From positions 1 through 5,905 of the forward strand of contig JACQYJ010000218.1 of assembly GCA_016208525.1 (NCBI GenBank): DNA of 5,905 bases, written 5' to 3'. Below, piece by piece: positions 5,558-5,905 of the stretch. Source of the DNA: Deltaproteobacteria bacterium (GTDB taxonomy: Bacteria; Desulfobacterota; JAENJC01). A model generated the notes under the pieces. The model had not been told where the DNA came from. It worked only from the letters and a program-made list of their open reading frames with translations, and searched no databases. The stretch's first letter is position 1. The number at the start of each line of letters is the position of its first letter. The position numbers were made by a program, and so were the translations under genes.

Positions 5558-5845
5558 ATGGTAGTAGGTGTTTGTCATATAAATCTCGCTATCCCCGGCG
5601 CTCACTCTCTGAAGGAGAAGAGGCATGCGCTGAAAAGCCTCACGACAAGGGTCAGGGGGAGCTTCAATGCTTCTGTGGCCGAGGTCGGTGACAATGATGT
5701 GTGGCAGAGCGCGGTGATAGGGATTGCGGTTGCTGGCAATGAGAGAGGATTTGTAAACTCCGTCCTGGATAAAATAATAGATTTTATTGAAGGATTAAAG
5801 AGTGTGGAGATCGTAAGCCACGAGATAGAGATAATGAACTACTGA
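5558..5845 (+). CDS. ylxP: DUF503 family protein (YlxP)
   Basis: A 95-residue protein of standard DUF503 length. It matches the family throughout: MVVGVCHINLAIPGAHSLKE (1-20), then KRHALKSLTTRVRGSFNASVAEV, the diagnostic block, then an alternating strand/helix C-terminus ending SHEIEIMNY. The fold is a small ferredoxin-like alpha/beta domain. The biochemical function is not established, but its near-constant position between infB and rbfA (ylxP in Bacillus) suggests a ribosome-associated role. The ATG is the only sensible start, yet no Shine-Dalgarno precedes it; the upstream bases belong to the heptamer repeat. Translation may therefore depend on coupling or on the repeat structure. Confidence 0.93.
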   Translation: MVVGVCHINLAIPGAHSLKEKRHALKSLTTRVRGSFNASVAEVGDNDVWQSAVIGIAVAGNERGFVNSVLDKIIDFIEGLKSVEIVSHEIEIMNY

Positions 5846-5850
5846 AGGGC

Positions 5851-5905
5851 TGAGGGATAAGGGTTGAAGGATGAATCAGAAACGTTTTAAATTCATCCCT
5901 TATCC
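5851..5905. repeat. Second degenerate 7-base repeat array with inverted half, 3' of ylxP (continues past the window)
   Basis: Right after the ylxP stop the sequence reads as heptamers TGAGGGA, TAAGGGT, TGAAGGA, TGAATCA (5851-5878); the stop region itself (TGAAGGGC, 5843-5850) resembles one more unit. After an A/T-rich loop come TTCATCC and CTTATCC (5892-5905), reverse complements of the same units. GGATAAGGG (5855-5863) pairs perfectly with CCCTTATCC (5897-5905), and GGATGAA (5869-5875) can pair with TTCATCC (5892-5898). No T-run is visible before the edge. Confidence 0.65.

Noticed and set aside
5851..5905. Operon terminator after ylxP
   Set aside because: The hairpin lacks a T-run, its sequence is a periodic repeat, and rbfA is expected to follow in the same operon.
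1..5905. CRISPR arrays, tRNA or rRNA genes, insertion sequences
   Set aside because: No regularly spaced long repeats, no cloverleaf-like or rRNA-like segments, and no transposase reading frames were seen.

Overview
This window is bacterial and holds the first part of the conserved rimP-nusA-ylxR-infB-ylxP translation and transcription operon on the + strand (about 964 to 5845). To its left is a small, more A+T-rich accessory segment (1 to about 890) with toxin-antitoxin-type genes. The gene order, the dominant AGG arginine codons in the operon, a NusA without C-terminal acidic repeats, an IF-2 linker with a VIRRR-type motif and a YlxR domain fused to an L7Ae domain together suggest a Nitrospirota- or Deltaproteobacteria-like organism. 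I cannot place it more precisely from sequence alone.

Left segment: on the minus strand, a HEPN-domain gene (153-536) is followed, with a 22-base overlap, by a minimal nucleotidyltransferase (MNT) gene that runs off the left edge (1-174). This is the usual layout of HEPN/MNT pairs. On the + strand, 602-874 is the C-terminal half of a PIN-domain (VapC-like) protein. It lacks the N-terminal half and the normal C-terminal end, so it is read as a gene remnant. A strong hairpin plus T-run (890-930) separates this segment from the operon but lies only 33 bases before the rimP start, so it may also work as an attenuator in the rimP leader.

Operon: RimP (30S maturation), NusA (transcription elongation/termination), a YlxR-L7Ae fusion (RNA binding, RNase P/ribosome linked), IF-2 (fMet-tRNA delivery in initiation) and a DUF503/YlxP protein. 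nusA/ylxR and ylxR/infB each overlap by 8 bases, which points to translational coupling. rbfA would be expected just past the right edge.

The most striking feature is that infB is split between two reading frames. The N-terminal IF2_N domain and linker (3190-3648, frame 1) end at a TAA. The rest of IF-2, with the second IF2_N domain and all GTPase motifs, continues in the +1 frame (open from 3584, drawn here from GTG 3614 to 5494). The stop sits in a CTT TAA A context with AAGGAG a few bases upstream, which closely resembles the programmed +1 frameshift site of prfB. A one-base insertion or sequencing error in the linker is the main competing explanation, and short-range codon use leans towards it.

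Two more structures stand out. Directly at the stop codons of infB and ylxP begin short arrays of degenerate 7-base units, each followed by units in inverted orientation. The two arrays differ in sequence but share the same period and layout.
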